The position numbers were made by a program, and so were the translations under genes. The notes beneath the pieces are model-generated. The model ran no database searches. It was not told the DNA's origin and worked only from the letters and a program-made list of their open reading frames with translations. Below, piece after piece: positions 37,001 through 50,139 of a DNA stretch of 64,000 nucleotides (position 1 is its first letter; the number at the start of each line of letters is the position of its first letter). The stretch comes from Emergomyces orientalis (lineage: Eukaryota; Ascomycota; Eurotiomycetes; Onygenales; Ajellomycetaceae), in contig MOWL01000002.1 of NCBI GenBank assembly GCA_002110485.1, positions 372,001-436,000 on the forward strand. Reading direction: 5' to 3'.

Positions 37001-40000
37001 TTACCTGCTAATATCTATGACCGCACAAATTGTGTGAGAATAGACACTGTATATTTTGATACTGATTTGAGGTTTACGAATTATTACATGGATCTGGAAA
37101 CATCCTTTGGCCCCGCGGAAGTTGTTATAGACTCAGCCCAACCTGATGGTTCCCATATTTCTTCGAACACTCAGTTATTTGTGGATGGCTTGTCTATCTA
37201 CGGGCACCGCCTTTTTGGGCTGCCACCTACCGAGCCAACTTATGTCTGCAACTGGGACTTTCAGGTCGGCCACATTGCTGGAGAATGTACTCCTACATTT
37301 CTAAAATCCGCTGCATCAGCGGTCAGGTTTCTTGCATTTTCCTTCGACGATGAAGAGAATGCACTACCGCCGCTGCACCCTATCGTCATCCACGATGTAA
37401 CATTTTTGCGAGCCAGGGTCAATTGTATACGGATTTGGGTATTAATTGAGGAATCGGCCATCCTATTTAGTTCCGGGGTTGTCCACCTTGACTTCAATGA
37501 TTGGGCTGGAGTGCGGTTTTCCGAGCGCCTCAACCTGAACTTGCCCGATTTGGTTCTCGCTGTAGTAGATCGAAAAGCTGCTATTCGACTGCGAGAGCCT
37601 TCGCGAGAGACAGCCAAGACCTATGGTTACTTCCAAACGTCCCTATCATTCAAGATGGTGGAGCGCAAGTCAGACTTTTTCACCGCCCGTAGCTTTCAAC
37701 AAGAACATATCCGTGTGCATGATCAGCGGTCCAATAGGACCCCTTGGCTACTTCACAGTGATGAAAATATTATGCCGCCCTTTACTACAGATATTCCCAA
37801 ACCTAAAATCAGCGTTCCAGCGATGCCCGTACCGCTGATGCCAGAGCCGATTCAGTCGATTCCTAGATTTTACCCCGACTCGTCTATTTCGTCATACTCA
37901 TTTCAATACACATCGAGCGGAAAGAGCTCTATTCGCTCCTTTCGATCTTCCGAATCAAGACGAGGGGTTTCCCCATATTTCAACCACATGCGCCCCACTA
38001 CGATAACACCCAAGAGTGAAACTCCCGGACCGGTTCCCTATGACTGTAATATTATGGATGCGAGAATATCTTCTAGAAGTCATAGCGCTTGCAGTCCCGA
38101 GCACCAAGCCCGACGACGGGATAATATATTGAGTTCCATTAACTATGTTTCCAGCCCCTGGGCCATGCCGTACTTTCATTTCAATGGCATCGAGCCTGAT
38201 GCTGGAGATGTTCCCACCTTTCCCCACACCAACGATATGCCAGAGCGAGAGGACTGGGATTTGGACAGTGATATCGCAATTGACTCCGGAGCCGGATATG
38301 AAAATGCCACCTACGTGTTTTTCCACTGTGAATTTAAACCTGGGCTACGTGGTTTGAGCTCTCCAGAGGCTCTTTCAGCCATATCGTCGCTTTTTGATGA
38401 GCTACAGCCGTCTCACCCAGTCGACATCATCGATAATCTCCAAGCTAGTGTTATTTCAGGTATTTTAGCCCATGAGAAAGCAATGGCAAGACCCAAAAAG
38501 ATATCCAACTTTTCACTTACTTTCCCCCGCTCCCACATTCGATTCATCAATTCATCTATGTCAATGGATGAGAATCGGCGGGGCAACTTCCGGGACCAAT
38601 ATGACTTGAAGCTTGCACATATTCGCGCCACATTTCGCACAGCTGTCGAAAGCAAACGGGATGATCATATACAACCTACCAAATTGGGTTTTACCATGCA
38701 TTTGGCAGCTGATTCCGTTTCATTGTCAGCTCATGGAGAAAAAGTCGAAGCGCTTGATCAAAAAGGCTTGGTCCATTGTACATTGAAAAACATAATTTGT
38801 TGGTCGGCGTCCAAACAAACTCAAACCTCTCACGTTCAGATTCAAGATATTGAAACCGTCACCTCCAGCAAATCCGTCCAAGACTCGGCACTCCTCATTG
38901 AGCGGACGTCGAAACTGCTCGACTCAATTGTGACTCCTTTCCAGAATGTCTCCGCCGCTTACACAAGACGACTCCGCTGCTTGGTTTACACTCTTACGAA
39001 CCACGGTGCCCAAACTCCGGACCCGTTATTTCTGACAAGAACTTCCTATGTGTTACGAGCAGCCCAGGATCATCTGAGGCTTCACGATTCTTGGAAAATC
39101 ATTTCCCGATTGCGCAACATATACAACTACTTACCTGCGGATCAAATATCGAAGTTGACTTGCGATTGCCTGGCCAATTCAATTTCATGCCCATCAGATG
39201 CTCGCGCTACTGTCTTGTCCAACTTTGACCGCTGGAGAACCTGGGACCTTGCCCACGTCAAGAAAAGCGCTGTGATGAGGGTTATTTGGGGGAACTGGGA
39301 AGAAGGAAGCATCAACTCGTCTGGGTCTTCAAACCAAACTTTCACTTTGAATATGAACAGGATAAGGTTTTGTTTAGACCCCGGTCCGAAGGAGAGTGAA
39401 TTATTGCTTCAAGGTTTCTCCACGTCGATGGCCATCGAAATGAGCCCATTGAAGCCATCAACGGCGCGCGATTTCCCCACTCGATCCATATCTATACAGA
39501 TATACTGCTCTAATATATCTCTGGGACTTAAATGGGAAATTTGTGAACTTGTTGAAGGCATCCTAAAAATGGTTACAAGAAGACAGAAGCAAACGAGCTC
39601 ACCAATCCAAATTTCACATGAAGCAAAACCAGCCGCTAAGGGTGATGAAATCCAGGTTGTTTTCCTAGCTGACGACGGATCCATTGTTCTTGACGGAATT
39701 AACCTTAATGTCGCCTTGCGAGATAGTGGCATTAAGGGTTCAGTGATTCGTCAACCTTCTGGGCAAGATTCAAGAAGCTCTACAAGTGTTGTTTTCAGCT
39801 CTGATGAATCGTCAGTGCAATTTAGTAGCCGCTTAAAAGACCTGATGATTTGGAGGCTCTTGCGCCCGAATTTTTTCATATCGCACACTTCACAGGTCAG
39901 CGCAGGGCGAATTAAACATGACTGGAGATCTGCAGCTGCGTGCCAGAGGTTGCGTTACGATATGAACGAAGATCCCCTTGGTATAGTTCAAGTGATCGAT

Positions 40001-43000
40001 CGAATTGTGGAAGACGAAGTCAAATATATTATGGGGTTGGTTTCTGCTATCAAACCCTCGCAAACAGAACCTGCCATACAGACGCCCACACCCAACAAAA
40101 AGGTCATCCATCGACTTCATATTGCAATGTTTTTGGATGATTACGACATACGTTTCTTGCTCCTTCCATCGTTAGTTTACGCCATTTCTGGGGAGGTCGC
40201 TAGACTCTCTATTGCCCCAGCGAAAGGTTCCAAACTAGAGCTTGACTTTGACGTGAAGAACAATTCACACAAATTTTGGACCGACAACGAGAGAGATTCG
40301 AGTATCATTTCGGCACTGGATATCCCCCCCATCAACGGCCGTATCATTGTTGCAACCCCTCTTAATCGTCCGTCTCTGGATATCGATACAACTATTGAGC
40401 TCACCAAAGTCGATGCTGGAGCTGTACGCAACCTGCTCGGTGCTCTAAACGGGCCGGAAATATCGCATTTATTGTCAGACTTGGAGCACGATATTCGAAT
40501 TCTCAAACAACATTTCGACCGTCTCGTTTCTCGCGGGCGCAGTTCACCCAAAACGAAACCTTCTGACCGAGCCGTCCATGACCTCGTGTATAAAGTACGA
40601 TTCACATTGGCTGGTGTTGATGTTTTTGCAACTGCTCCTGGTTTGAGCAGTAAGGACTACTCTGCAGACATGAACTTCAAAGTCGGCTTGGTGCAAGTCC
40701 ATTTAGAGAACGCTGCTCTCAATGGACCCGTTCTTCATCACCCTGAATTCAACCTTCAGCTTTCTCGCATTAGTTTCGACCTCAAGAAACGTGACAAAGT
40801 GGATACACACCCCTACGGCAGCTTACTCCTCGACGCTCAGATATTTGGAACTTCAAAGATAAACGATTATGGTGATGTCGTACGATCTTACAATCTGGTC
40901 AACAACGGTTTTCAAATCGAACTCTATGCCGAGACAGCATCGATGATGGTTGACATTGCAGCCCACCTTCAAGAGAGGCTAAGGACTCTCGATTTACCTC
41001 AGGAGGTCAAGCATCTCAGGAAATTGCGACTGCTTGCCTCCACTGAAAGGAAGCCATCCATGGAGATTCGTGGCCTGCAACCTGATGCACAAAATCTGTT
41101 CAATGCCATGTACTCAGTTGTGCTCGCTAATATTAGAGTGAGCTGGATCATATCTGCCCCAGCTTCCAGCAACCAAGGCAGACAACCAGAAAACCTCGTC
41201 TTTTCCATCCGTAAAGTAGAACTGGCAACTAAAAGAGAAAACGCTGCACGCCTAAGAATCGAAGATATGCAGCTTCAAATGGTTCCTTTACAGATGGACA
41301 AAACGAAACGGTCACGAAATTCTGCCCTTCTACCCGAGGCCGTATTCAATGTCGCGTATTTATCCAATGGAAATGAGCGCCGACTTGCATTTCAAGCAGC
41401 GGGTAAAGAATTGGATATCCGAATGACGTCCGAATTCATTCTGCCCGCAAGCATTCTTCAGGATTCGATCGCATTAGCCAGCGAAAACCTTCGCAAGGCA
41501 AACAGGTTGTGGAGCGCTGCTATTCCCCCAGAAAAGAAAAAGACAAGTTCAAGCCCAAGTATTGTTAGGCTCGCTTCTCTTCTTGTTGATGCTGATTTCG
41601 CCGGAGCTGTGGTCAGTTTACAAGGCCGGCAGGAGGATGGCGTGACAGGCACGGTTTCGCCAGCGACAAGACAAAATCGAGCGGCTGGTGGAGGCAAATA
41701 CGGTCAGTATATCCAGCATGATGCTGAAACTACAGCAACTCTTCGGGCTCCTGGAGTTGCATTGAAGGTCCAGTTCGAAGACTCTGGAGAGGGAGAGCCT
41801 ACTTTAAACGCAGAAATGAAGGTCGACGCCTCCACCAACGTCCTCCACCCGACCGTTGTTCCGCTGATCACTCAGATATCTGAGAGCGTCAAAGAAGTTG
41901 TCGGAGAATCAGACGGAGCAAATGATCCCTCAAGTAAGGAACAACAGCCCGCCCAAAAACCATCCCTTGAGAAACCTCTGGGCAAAAATGACCCTACAAC
42001 CATCCTTGGACGGTGCAAATTAAATGTTGGACTACGGATTTGCAGGCAGGAATTCACCCTCAGCTGCCAACCAATCGCAAGGGTTTTGGCAACTGCATGT
42101 TTCGATGACAGCTATATCACAGTTAACACAGTCCAATCTGCAGAACAGCGGCGGTTCTTTGCCATGTCATTGGCTTTCAACTCGCTGCAAGCTTCGGTCA
42201 AGCATGTCTACTCAAGTGAATCCACAGCTAGTTTAACCGTTGACTCTGTTGTTATGTCAATGATGAACAGCAAGCACGTCAGCTCCACCAGCGGTATTTC
42301 GGCCATCCTGAAGATCAGCCCTGCGAAAGTTCAGATAAATGCCAAACAAGTTCAAGACTTTCTGCTGTTCCGCGAGATATGGGTTCCGCCTGAGGGTCCA
42401 CCAGCACGTCGACCAGTTACCCCTCAACAGCCCGCGCCTGATACACAAGCATACATCGTGCAGCGATACCAGCAGATGACTGCGGCGGGCTCCTTTCCTT
42501 GGAATGCAGTAATTGCGATAACGCAGTTAGATATTCAACTAGATTTGGGCCAGACGTTGGGCAAATCGGAATTCACCGTTAAGGATCTGTGGTTATCGTC
42601 GAAGAAAACATCCGACTGGGAGCAGAAGCTTTGCATCAGATTTGAAGATATTGCTATTGAAAGCAAAGGTCGGCTTAGCGGGGTCATCGGGTTGCATGAA
42701 TTTAATATTCGAACATCGATACAATGGCCGGAATATGACCAGAAATCATACCAGACTCCCTTGATCCAAGCATCAGTCGGCTTCAAGCGTCTACAGGCTA
42801 AGGTGTCTTTCGAGTATCAGCCATTTTTGGTGGCGGACGTAACGTCATTCGTGTTTTTCATGTACAATGTCCGGAACACATCCGTCTCGCAGAAGGATTA
42901 TCTTGTCAGCGTCCTTGAGGGTGATAGATTTCAAGTATTCTGCACCTCATTTACTGCATCCCAAGGGTTGGCTTTGTACCAAACGCTCCAGCGATTATTA

Positions 43001-43945
43001 CAAGAAAAGCAGTCCGCGTATCAATCCTCCCTAAGGGAAATTGAAAGATTCCTGCGTCGCAAATCCACGATCGGGGTTGGCGAGTCCCTGCATCAACAAG
43101 CAGCAGGTGTTCAATCTGGGAAAAAAGATGACGACGACAAGAACCAGAAGATGCCTATATCGCTACAGACCGACGTGGTGGTAAATCTCAAATCCATCAA
43201 CATCGGTGCCTTCCCCAGTACCTTCCACGATCATCAGATCTTCAAACTCGTAGCTCTAGATGCCGAAGCGCGTTTCTCCGTTGCAGCTGAAGATGGACGA
43301 ATTCATAGCGGGCTTGGGCTCACACTGGGCCAGCTCAGGGTAGCATTGTCCAGTGCCAGCCGGCCCACAGCATCTGCAGCACTCGAGGACCTCTCCGTAC
43401 ACGACATCGTGACGCGCGCCGACGAATCCCGCGGCGGGACTATCCTAAACGTACCCCGAGTAGTGGCCAGCATGGAAACCTGGCAAACCCTCCACTCCAA
43501 CCAAATCGACTACATTTTCAAAAGCTCCTTCGAGGGAAAAGTAGACGTAGGCTGGAACTACTCCCGCATCAGTTTCATCCGGGGCATGTGGACGAACCAC
43601 ACCAACACCCTCGCCAGCCGGCTGGGTAAACCCTTGCCCCAGCCCGCCGTGCAGATAACGCGGGAACGCGACAAGGGCGGGGAGGGCGGGGAGGATACGG
43701 GCCAGGGGAAGATCACAGCGGTGGTCAACGTGCCACAGTCGCGGTATACGTATACGGCGCTGGAGCCGCCTGTGATTGAGACGCCGCAACTGCGGGATAT
43801 GGGCGAGGCGACGCCGCCGCTTGAGTGGATTGGGTTGCATCGGGATAAATTGCCGAATATCACCCATCAGATTATTATTGTAACGTTGATGGAGATTGCG
43901 AAGGATGTGGAGGATGCGTATACGAAGATTTTGGGGTCGACGTAG
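34068..43945 (+). CDS. csf1: Csf1/BLTP1-type bridge-like lipid transfer protein
   Basis: Three exons: 34068-34126, 34177-34212 and one giant exon 34276-43945, 3254 aa. The two small exons supply MEGGRLTAESLSSVVPKFNW and VFLVELIVCGFL. These complete a membrane anchor (about residues 20-50) continued by TLFFLFYFNRLFATVVSY. Next comes the Csf1-specific N-terminal segment with YVDIHALQISLLGGRIFFKG and TWRYWLRSVRKVDL. The rest is a long repeating beta-rich rod expected to form a lipid-conducting groove, with charged/Ser-rich loops at about residues 110-260 and near 1190-1260. Csf1 (Tweek/KIAA1109 in animals) is an ER-anchored protein that bridges to other membranes and supports lipid supply for GPI-anchor synthesis and cold growth. 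Starting at an ATG inside the giant exon would lose half of the anchor. The shared promoter partner is an unrelated membrane protein. Confidence 0.95.
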
Positions 43946-44950
43946 GTTGGTTTTTTGGGGTTTTTTTTCTTGTTTCGTGGAGAGTTTATTATTGTTTATA
44001 TACGTTCTTGTATATATATATATATATACGCCCTTTATCAACGCCTTACCATTGTTACTCGTGTCTTCATTTTGTTATTGTTGTTGGCGTTCTGCATTGC
44101 CTTGTTTATTTTTTCAAGTCTTTTTTTATTTTTTGAGTCTCTTTTTATTTTTTTTATTTATTTTTTTTGGAGCCTGTTGTTTTTGTATATATTAATGTAT
44201 CGGGAATGGGGGGGCAATAGGGGGAATAGACGGAAGGAAGGAGTTCATCCATCATCTAGCTATTCAGTATACTTCTATACAATAATATTCTTTCTCTGTT
44301 CTTCCTCACCGCCTTTGAGCCGGGCTTAGTCCCAACTCCCAACTCCCCCCAATACTACTACTAGTAACTACGGAGTACTACGCGCACGACATGAATTTAT
44401 CAGCGTGGCGACGAATCCATATGTTTCCGTTTGTGTCTGTTTGTCTGATTCCTCATAGTGTTTTATTTTTTGTTTGCCCTACCAGTAACACACTTCTGGC
44501 ACAGTCATAATAAGATTTAGTTAATGATTTAGCCTTAATATACGCAAGCTATATTTTGTCAGATTTATATTCTACCTATAAGTAGTAGTATACATAGGAG
44601 TGGCGACAGTCAGAGTATCTACTGGTCCAGTGATACTCGACTCGCCCGGAGTTTCCAGGGACATCTGGATAGGGGGATAGGAGAGGATTGCCCCAGGATA
44701 GAGTCATCGAATTTGAGTCTTGGAAGTTAAGCCTTGTTTCCTGATATGTATACCTAGGAGAGAGTGGTTGGTAAGTACCACAGAAGTCATTTTGCTGCGA
44801 GTGAGGGGCAGCGAGGAACCCTGGGAGTACCTGTGCAAGGACAACCTCTCAGCACGGCCTCTGATTGGCTGCTGTCCGCACACAAAAAAGGTGTTCCAAA
44901 TTGCCCCGCCATTTTCCCGATTTGAAATCCGGAAAAATTTAGGGGGGGAA

Positions 44951-44952
<2 letters not shown>

Positions 44953-44981
<29 letters not shown>
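44953..44981. repeat. (AC)n microsatellite
   Basis: Fourteen uninterrupted AC units lie about 0.5 kb upstream of the EF-2 start. Likely polymorphic in length between strains. Confidence 0.95.
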
Positions 44982-45042
44982 GCATCTAGGGGTTGGCTAG
45001 CCAGGTGGGTGGTTGGCTGGTAGTGGTGGTTGGTGGGTAGTG

Positions 45043-45125
<83 letters not shown>
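45043..45125. repeat. (GTA)n microsatellite, about 27 units
   Basis: 83 bp of perfect GTA units, followed by a short TAA run (45126-45140). It sits 360 bp upstream of the EF-2 start codon, inside its probable promoter or 5' leader. Confidence 0.95.
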
Positions 45126-45149
45126 TAATAATAATAATAATCATAGTAG

Positions 45150-45280
45150 TTTTCTCCCTCGTCTCCTCGCCCTACTTTTTCTCGTTTTCCTCCTCTTCTT
45201 TCCTTCTTCTCCTCCTCCTTCTCCCCCTCTCTCCTTTTCCCAACCACACCACACTCTTCCCCCTCCTCTTCCTCATCCTA
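45150..45280 (+). promoter_or_regulatory. Pyrimidine-rich promoter tract of EF-2
   Basis: About 130 bp almost free of purines on the plus strand (tttctccctcgtctcctcg and similar). CT-rich blocks just upstream of the transcription start are characteristic of highly expressed filamentous-fungal genes such as translation factors. The transcription start itself is not identified. Confidence 0.55.
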
Positions 45281-45484
45281 CTGAACTGATCCCCTCAGTT
45301 CTAACTTAACTCTACTTTTCTCACAGGTCGAGGTAGCTCTCGATTCTGTTTGTGTGTTCCCCTTGGTTCTCCAAACTCCCAAGAGCACAAAAAAAACCCC
45401 CGAGAAAGCAAAAACAAAGAAGAAAAAATTCTTATCGCACAACCCCGCCTCTAGGGCATTTTTTAACGAAGCAAATCCGTCAAG

Positions 45485-48400
45485 ATGGTCAAGTACGTAT
45501 ACCACCACCACTACAACACATACATCTCTCATCTATACCTCACATATTTTCTTATGATTTTCAATTGATCATTGTTTTATCGGGGTTTCCACTGAAAAAT
45601 GGATTGTCTCATCTTTTTTCCCATGTTGTTTTTTTTCATCGCCAGCATGATATCTGGCTGGCTGTTGTTCAAATTCTGATGCTGACAAATGTTTCCCCCA
45701 CCGCAGCTTCACCGTCGAGGAGGTACGTTTTCCCCCATATACGTATATACATATATACATATATCATCTCGTAGTAACGGAGTGGCTGTTGTTGTCAATG
45801 ACAGGGGAACGAACTAATGATGTGTTATTTTTGTGATTGTATAGATCCGTCAATTGATGGACCGTCCGGCCAACATCCGGAATATGTCCGTCATTGCTCA
45901 CGGTATGTGATGGTGCTCCTGATCTGATATTAATTTTAACAAAAATATAATAAAAATTATCATCGCTAATGCAAAAGTGTATAGTCGATCACGGTAAATC
46001 CACTTTGACCGATTCCCTCGTCCAGCGTGCTGGTATTATCTCCGCTGCAAAGGCAGGTGAGGCCCGTTTCACAGACACTCGTCAAGACGAACAGGACCGT
46101 TGCATCACCATCAAGTCTACCGCCATCTCCCTCTATGCCAAACTGCAGGATGAGGATGATATCAAGGATATCCCCCAACAAGTCCAGGGAAATGAGTTCT
46201 TGATCAACTTGATCGATTCCCCCGGTCACGTTGATTTCTCGTCCGAGGTCACTGCTGCCCTCCGTGTCACTGACGGTGCGCTCGTCGTCGTCGACTGTGT
46301 CTCTGGTGTCTGCGTCCAGACCGAGACTGTCCTCCGACAGGCCCTGGGTGAGCGTATCAAACCCGTCTGTATCATCAACAAGGTCGACCGTGCCCTTCTT
46401 GAACTGCAGGTTACCAAGGAAGATCTGTACCAGTCGTTCTCGAGAACAATTGAGTCCGTCAACGTCATCATCGCTACCTACTTCGACAAGGCACTTGGTG
46501 ATGTCCAGGTCTACCCTTACAAGGGAACTGTTGCTTTCGGTTCCGGTCTCCACGGCTGGGCCTTCACTGTCCGGCAATTCGCTGTCAAGTATGCTAAGAA
46601 GTTCGGTGTTGACCGGAACAAGATGATGGAGCGTCTCTGGGTACGTTACTTGTGAATATTTTTTATTTATTATTTATTTTCTTCTATTAATATATTCCTA
46701 CTAACCCAATGTAGGGCGACAACTATTTCAACCCCAAGACCAAGAAGTGGACCAAGGTCGGTGAACACGAGGGCAAGCCTCTTGAGCGTGCTTACAACCA
46801 GTTCATCCTCGACCCCATCTTCAAGATTTTCAATGCCATCACCCACTCCAAGAAAGATGAGATCAACACCCTCATCGAGAAGCTCGAGATCAAGCTTACC
46901 TCTGAGGAGAAGGAGCTGGAGGGCAAACCTCTGCTCAAGGTCGTCATGAAGAAATTCTTGCCAGCTGCAGATGCCCTTATTGAAATGATGGTGCTCCACC
47001 TCCCCTCCCCCGTCACTGCCCAGAAATACCGTGCCGAGACCCTGTACGAAGGTCCCCCCGATGACGAGGCCTGCATTGGTATCCGCGACTGCGACCCCAA
47101 GGCTCCTCTCATGCTTTACGTCTCGAAGATGGTGCCGACCTCCGATAAGGGCCGCTTCTACGCTTTCGGCCGTGTCTTTGCTGGTACCGTCCGCTCCGGT
47201 CTCAAGGTCCGCATCCAGGGGCCCAACTACACTCCTGGCCGCAAGGAAGATTTGTTCATCAAGGCTATCCAGCGAACCATTCTCATGATGGGTCGTTTCA
47301 TCGAGCCAATTGAAGATGTGCCCGCTGGTAACATTCTCGGATTGGTCGGTGTTGACCAGTTCTTGCTCAAGTCCGGTACCCTCACCACCTCCGAGACCGC
47401 CCACAACCTCAAGGTCATGAAGTTCTCTGTCTCCCCCGTCGTGCTGCGCTCCGTCGAAGTCAAGAATGCCAACGACCTGCCAAAACTCGTCGAAGGTCTC
47501 AAGCGTCTGTCCAAGTCCGATCCTTGCGTCCTGACCTACATCTCCGAGTCTGGTGAGCACGTCGTCGCTGGTGCCGGTGAATTGCATTTGGAAATTTGCT
47601 TGAAGGATCTCGAAGAAGACCACGCTGGTGTTCCCCTCCGTATTTCCGACCCCGTCGTTTCCTACCGTGAGACCGTCGGTGGCACCTCCAGCATCACCGC
47701 TCTCTCCAAGTCCCCCAACAAGCACAACCGTCTTTACATGACCGCGCAGCCCTTGGAGGAGGACGTTGCCCGCGACATCGAGAGCGGCAAGATCGGGCCC
47801 CGTGACGACTTCAAAGCCCGCGCCCGCGTCCTCGCCGACGAGCACGGCTGGGACGTCACCGACGCCCGCAAAATCTGGTGTTTCGGCCCTGACACCACCG
47901 GCGCTAACTTGCTCGTCGACCAAACAAAGGCGGTCCAATACCTCAACGAAATCAAAGACTCCGTCGTCTCCGGCTTCCAATGGGCAACCCGTGAAGGCCC
48001 CATCGCCGAGGAACCAATGCGCGCCGTCCGCTTCAACATCCTCGACGTCACCTTACATGCCGACGCCATCCACCGCGGTGGAGGACAGATCATCCCCACC
48101 GCCCGCCGCGTCCTGTACGCCGCAACCCTCCTCGCCGACCCGGGCATTCTCGAACCAGTCTTCCAAGTCGAAATCCAAGTCCCCGAACAGGCCATGGGCG
48201 GCATCTACGGCGTCCTCACCCGACGCCGCGGCCATGTGTTCTCCGAGGAACAACGACCAGGAACCCCATTGTTCACTGTCAAAGCGTACCTGCCAGTCAA
48301 CGAATCGTTCGGCTTCTCTGCGGACCTGCGCGGTGCCACTGGTGGCCAGGCGTTCCCGCAATCCGTCTTTGACCATTGGCAGATCCTGCCCGGTGGGTCG

Positions 48401-48623
48401 CCGTTGGATACTACCACGAAGCCTGGACAGGTTGTTACGGAGATGAGGAAGAGGAAGGGTATTAAGGAGTTTGTTCCTGGTGTTGAGAATGTGAGTTTTT
48501 TTCTTGGTTTTTTTTCTTTTTTTTCTTCCAAAACCTATTCTATATATTTTCGTTGGTGACATTTTTTGGCTAACCTGGACTCTCTTCCTTCTCTTCTCTT
48601 TCTAGTATTACGACAAATTGTAA
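45485..48623 (+). CDS. Translation elongation factor 2 (EF-2)
   Basis: Six exons: 45485-45492 (8 nt coding), 45707-45722 (16 nt), 45845-45902, 45985-46640, 46715-48490 and 48606-48623, 843 aa. It is the GTPase that translocates tRNA-mRNA through the ribosome. The N-terminus is [17 protein letters not shown]1 is AHVDHGKS (26-33, split by intron 3), G3 is DSPGHVDF and G4 is NKVD. The diphthamide acceptor is His699 in [12 protein letters not shown], the site modified by diphtheria toxin in eukaryotes. The end, YYDKL, comes from the last small exon. Length is within one residue of yeast EF-2 (842). Several introns clustered in the first 30 codons are usual for highly expressed fungal translation genes. 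Confidence 0.98.
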
Positions 48624-50139
48624 AAAGATTTCGAAAACGAAAAAAAGTCCCCAATAGACTCAAACACCACGCACGTTACGGGAGCGAAGGCAAAAGGCAA
48701 AAAAAAAAAAAAAAACAACCCTAATGATATCCGGAACCGGCCCCCCTTTTCCCCCTTCCCCCTCCCCCGTCCAAAAAAAATTAATCCTCCTCCCCGCTAC
48801 CTTGTTCTCTTTTCAATTTCCTAACGAACTTCGACGATTTTTCAATGTTTTTTATTAAAAAAATAAAAAAAATAAAAACCGAAAATCCCAAATCAAATAT
48901 TGATGTACTGTTGTTTGCAACTGTTTTTATTTTATTTTATTCTATTTCAGTTTAGTTTTTGTGTTTTGTTCAATTGAAATTTTTTTTTTTTTTTGTGTTG
49001 TAGAAAAAAATAAAATAAATAAGAATTTTGTATATTTCAAACACAAGTAACCAAACAAACAAAACAATTATCACTACTACAGTACAATAAACATAAAATT
49101 CCAAGTTTGAAGGGAATGAGAGAGGAAGAGAGACACTTAGAGAGAAAGAGTTGAGTTTGTTTTCCCTTTCTTCTGTCCTATTTCAAATGTGCAATTTGCA
49201 GTAAATATCAGAACAATGCATGGCGATTAGAAAATTTATATATATATCATCATCAACTCCCCTTTCTCCCCTTTTCCATGGGTGTCGCCATCCGATGTCG
49301 TGATATCATAACAAGCCAGAGTTTACCCCATGTGTCACGTGATATTTCCGTATGTGACTTTTTGAAACAAAACTTAAAGATTGTTAACAGATTTAAAACC
49401 CCCTCACAAAAAAAAGAGACAATGGCAATGACCAGAACGGCGGCTTGTCTTCTTCTTCTTCAATAAAAACATAAAACGAAAAGGGGCAGCTAAAGCAAAA
49501 AGGGGCAACCTTTTTTTCCCCATTCCCTTATCACCACCCACCCATCTCCATTCGTTCCACGATTGTTTTTTTTTTTTTTTTAATCTTCAATCGGAGCATC
49601 CATCTGATACAACTTCAATAACCACAACACGCGCCCAGGTTGGTTCAGCAGGAAGAGACACGGGAGAAAGCCAGGGCTAGTTTCTAATCGGATTTGATCT
49701 CTTACAACTCTTTTTTCGAAAAATCACCGTCCTTTATTTGTCCTACCAACCTTCTGCGAAATAAACAACCCCATTCTTCGAAAGGAAAAAGCGTCCCCGA
49801 TCATTTTTTAACCCATCGTTTGGCAGCGAACGGGAAAACATCCACATCCACATTCTCACCCGGGCAGAATAAAAGGGGAAAGGAACATAAAGGAACGGTT
49901 CTGTTGGTTTATTTATACAGGAAGGCGAAGAGGAGAAAGCGGAGATAGCCTTTTTTTCGTAACGGGAACGAGTTCTCGTTTGGAAAAAGGTCACCATTTT
50001 TTACTGTCTTCGGTATATTTATACCTTATTACACGTTCCTCATTCTTTTTTGTTCCCTTGCTTTCGCAAAAAGGGGAGGGGCGAATAAAACACGAGACGG
50101 GAGAGTTTCTACTTTTTCTTCTCTTTTTGAGGGTTCAGA
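48624..50139. other. Intergenic region between EF-2 and the RBM26/27-like gene
   Basis: Very A/T-rich 3' flank of EF-2, then the promoter of the downstream gene. It contains a TCACGTGA palindrome at 49335-49342. No coding exon is supported. Confidence 0.6.
49335..49342. promoter_or_regulatory. TCACGTGA palindrome (bHLH E-box type site)
   Basis: A perfect 8-bp palindrome about 800 bp upstream of the RBM26/27-like start. CACGTG cores of this form bind Cbf1-type bHLH factors in fungi. Function here is inferred only. Confidence 0.4.

Larger units (their letters stand above)
43946..45484. other. Intergenic region between Csf1 and EF-2
   Basis: 3' flank of Csf1 (very T-rich), then the promoter of EF-2. 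It holds TACTCCGTA in reverse (44369-44377), a CA dinucleotide run (44953-44981), a long GTA trinucleotide run (45043-45125) and a pyrimidine-rich tract (about 45150-45280). No gene is seen; an open frame through the GTA run encodes polyvaline and is not credible. Confidence 0.65.

Noticed and set aside
45043..45140. CRISPR-like regular repeats
   Set aside because: Simple 3-bp microsatellite with no spacers, in a eukaryotic nuclear genome.
45013..45309. Open frame encoding a long polyvaline run
   Set aside because: It is only the translation of the GTA microsatellite; no family resemblance and it lies in the EF-2 promoter.
46670..47980. 436-codon open frame on the minus strand inside EF-2
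   Set aside because: Antisense shadow of the strongly codon-biased EF-2 exon; Gly/Val/Asp-rich composition without domains.
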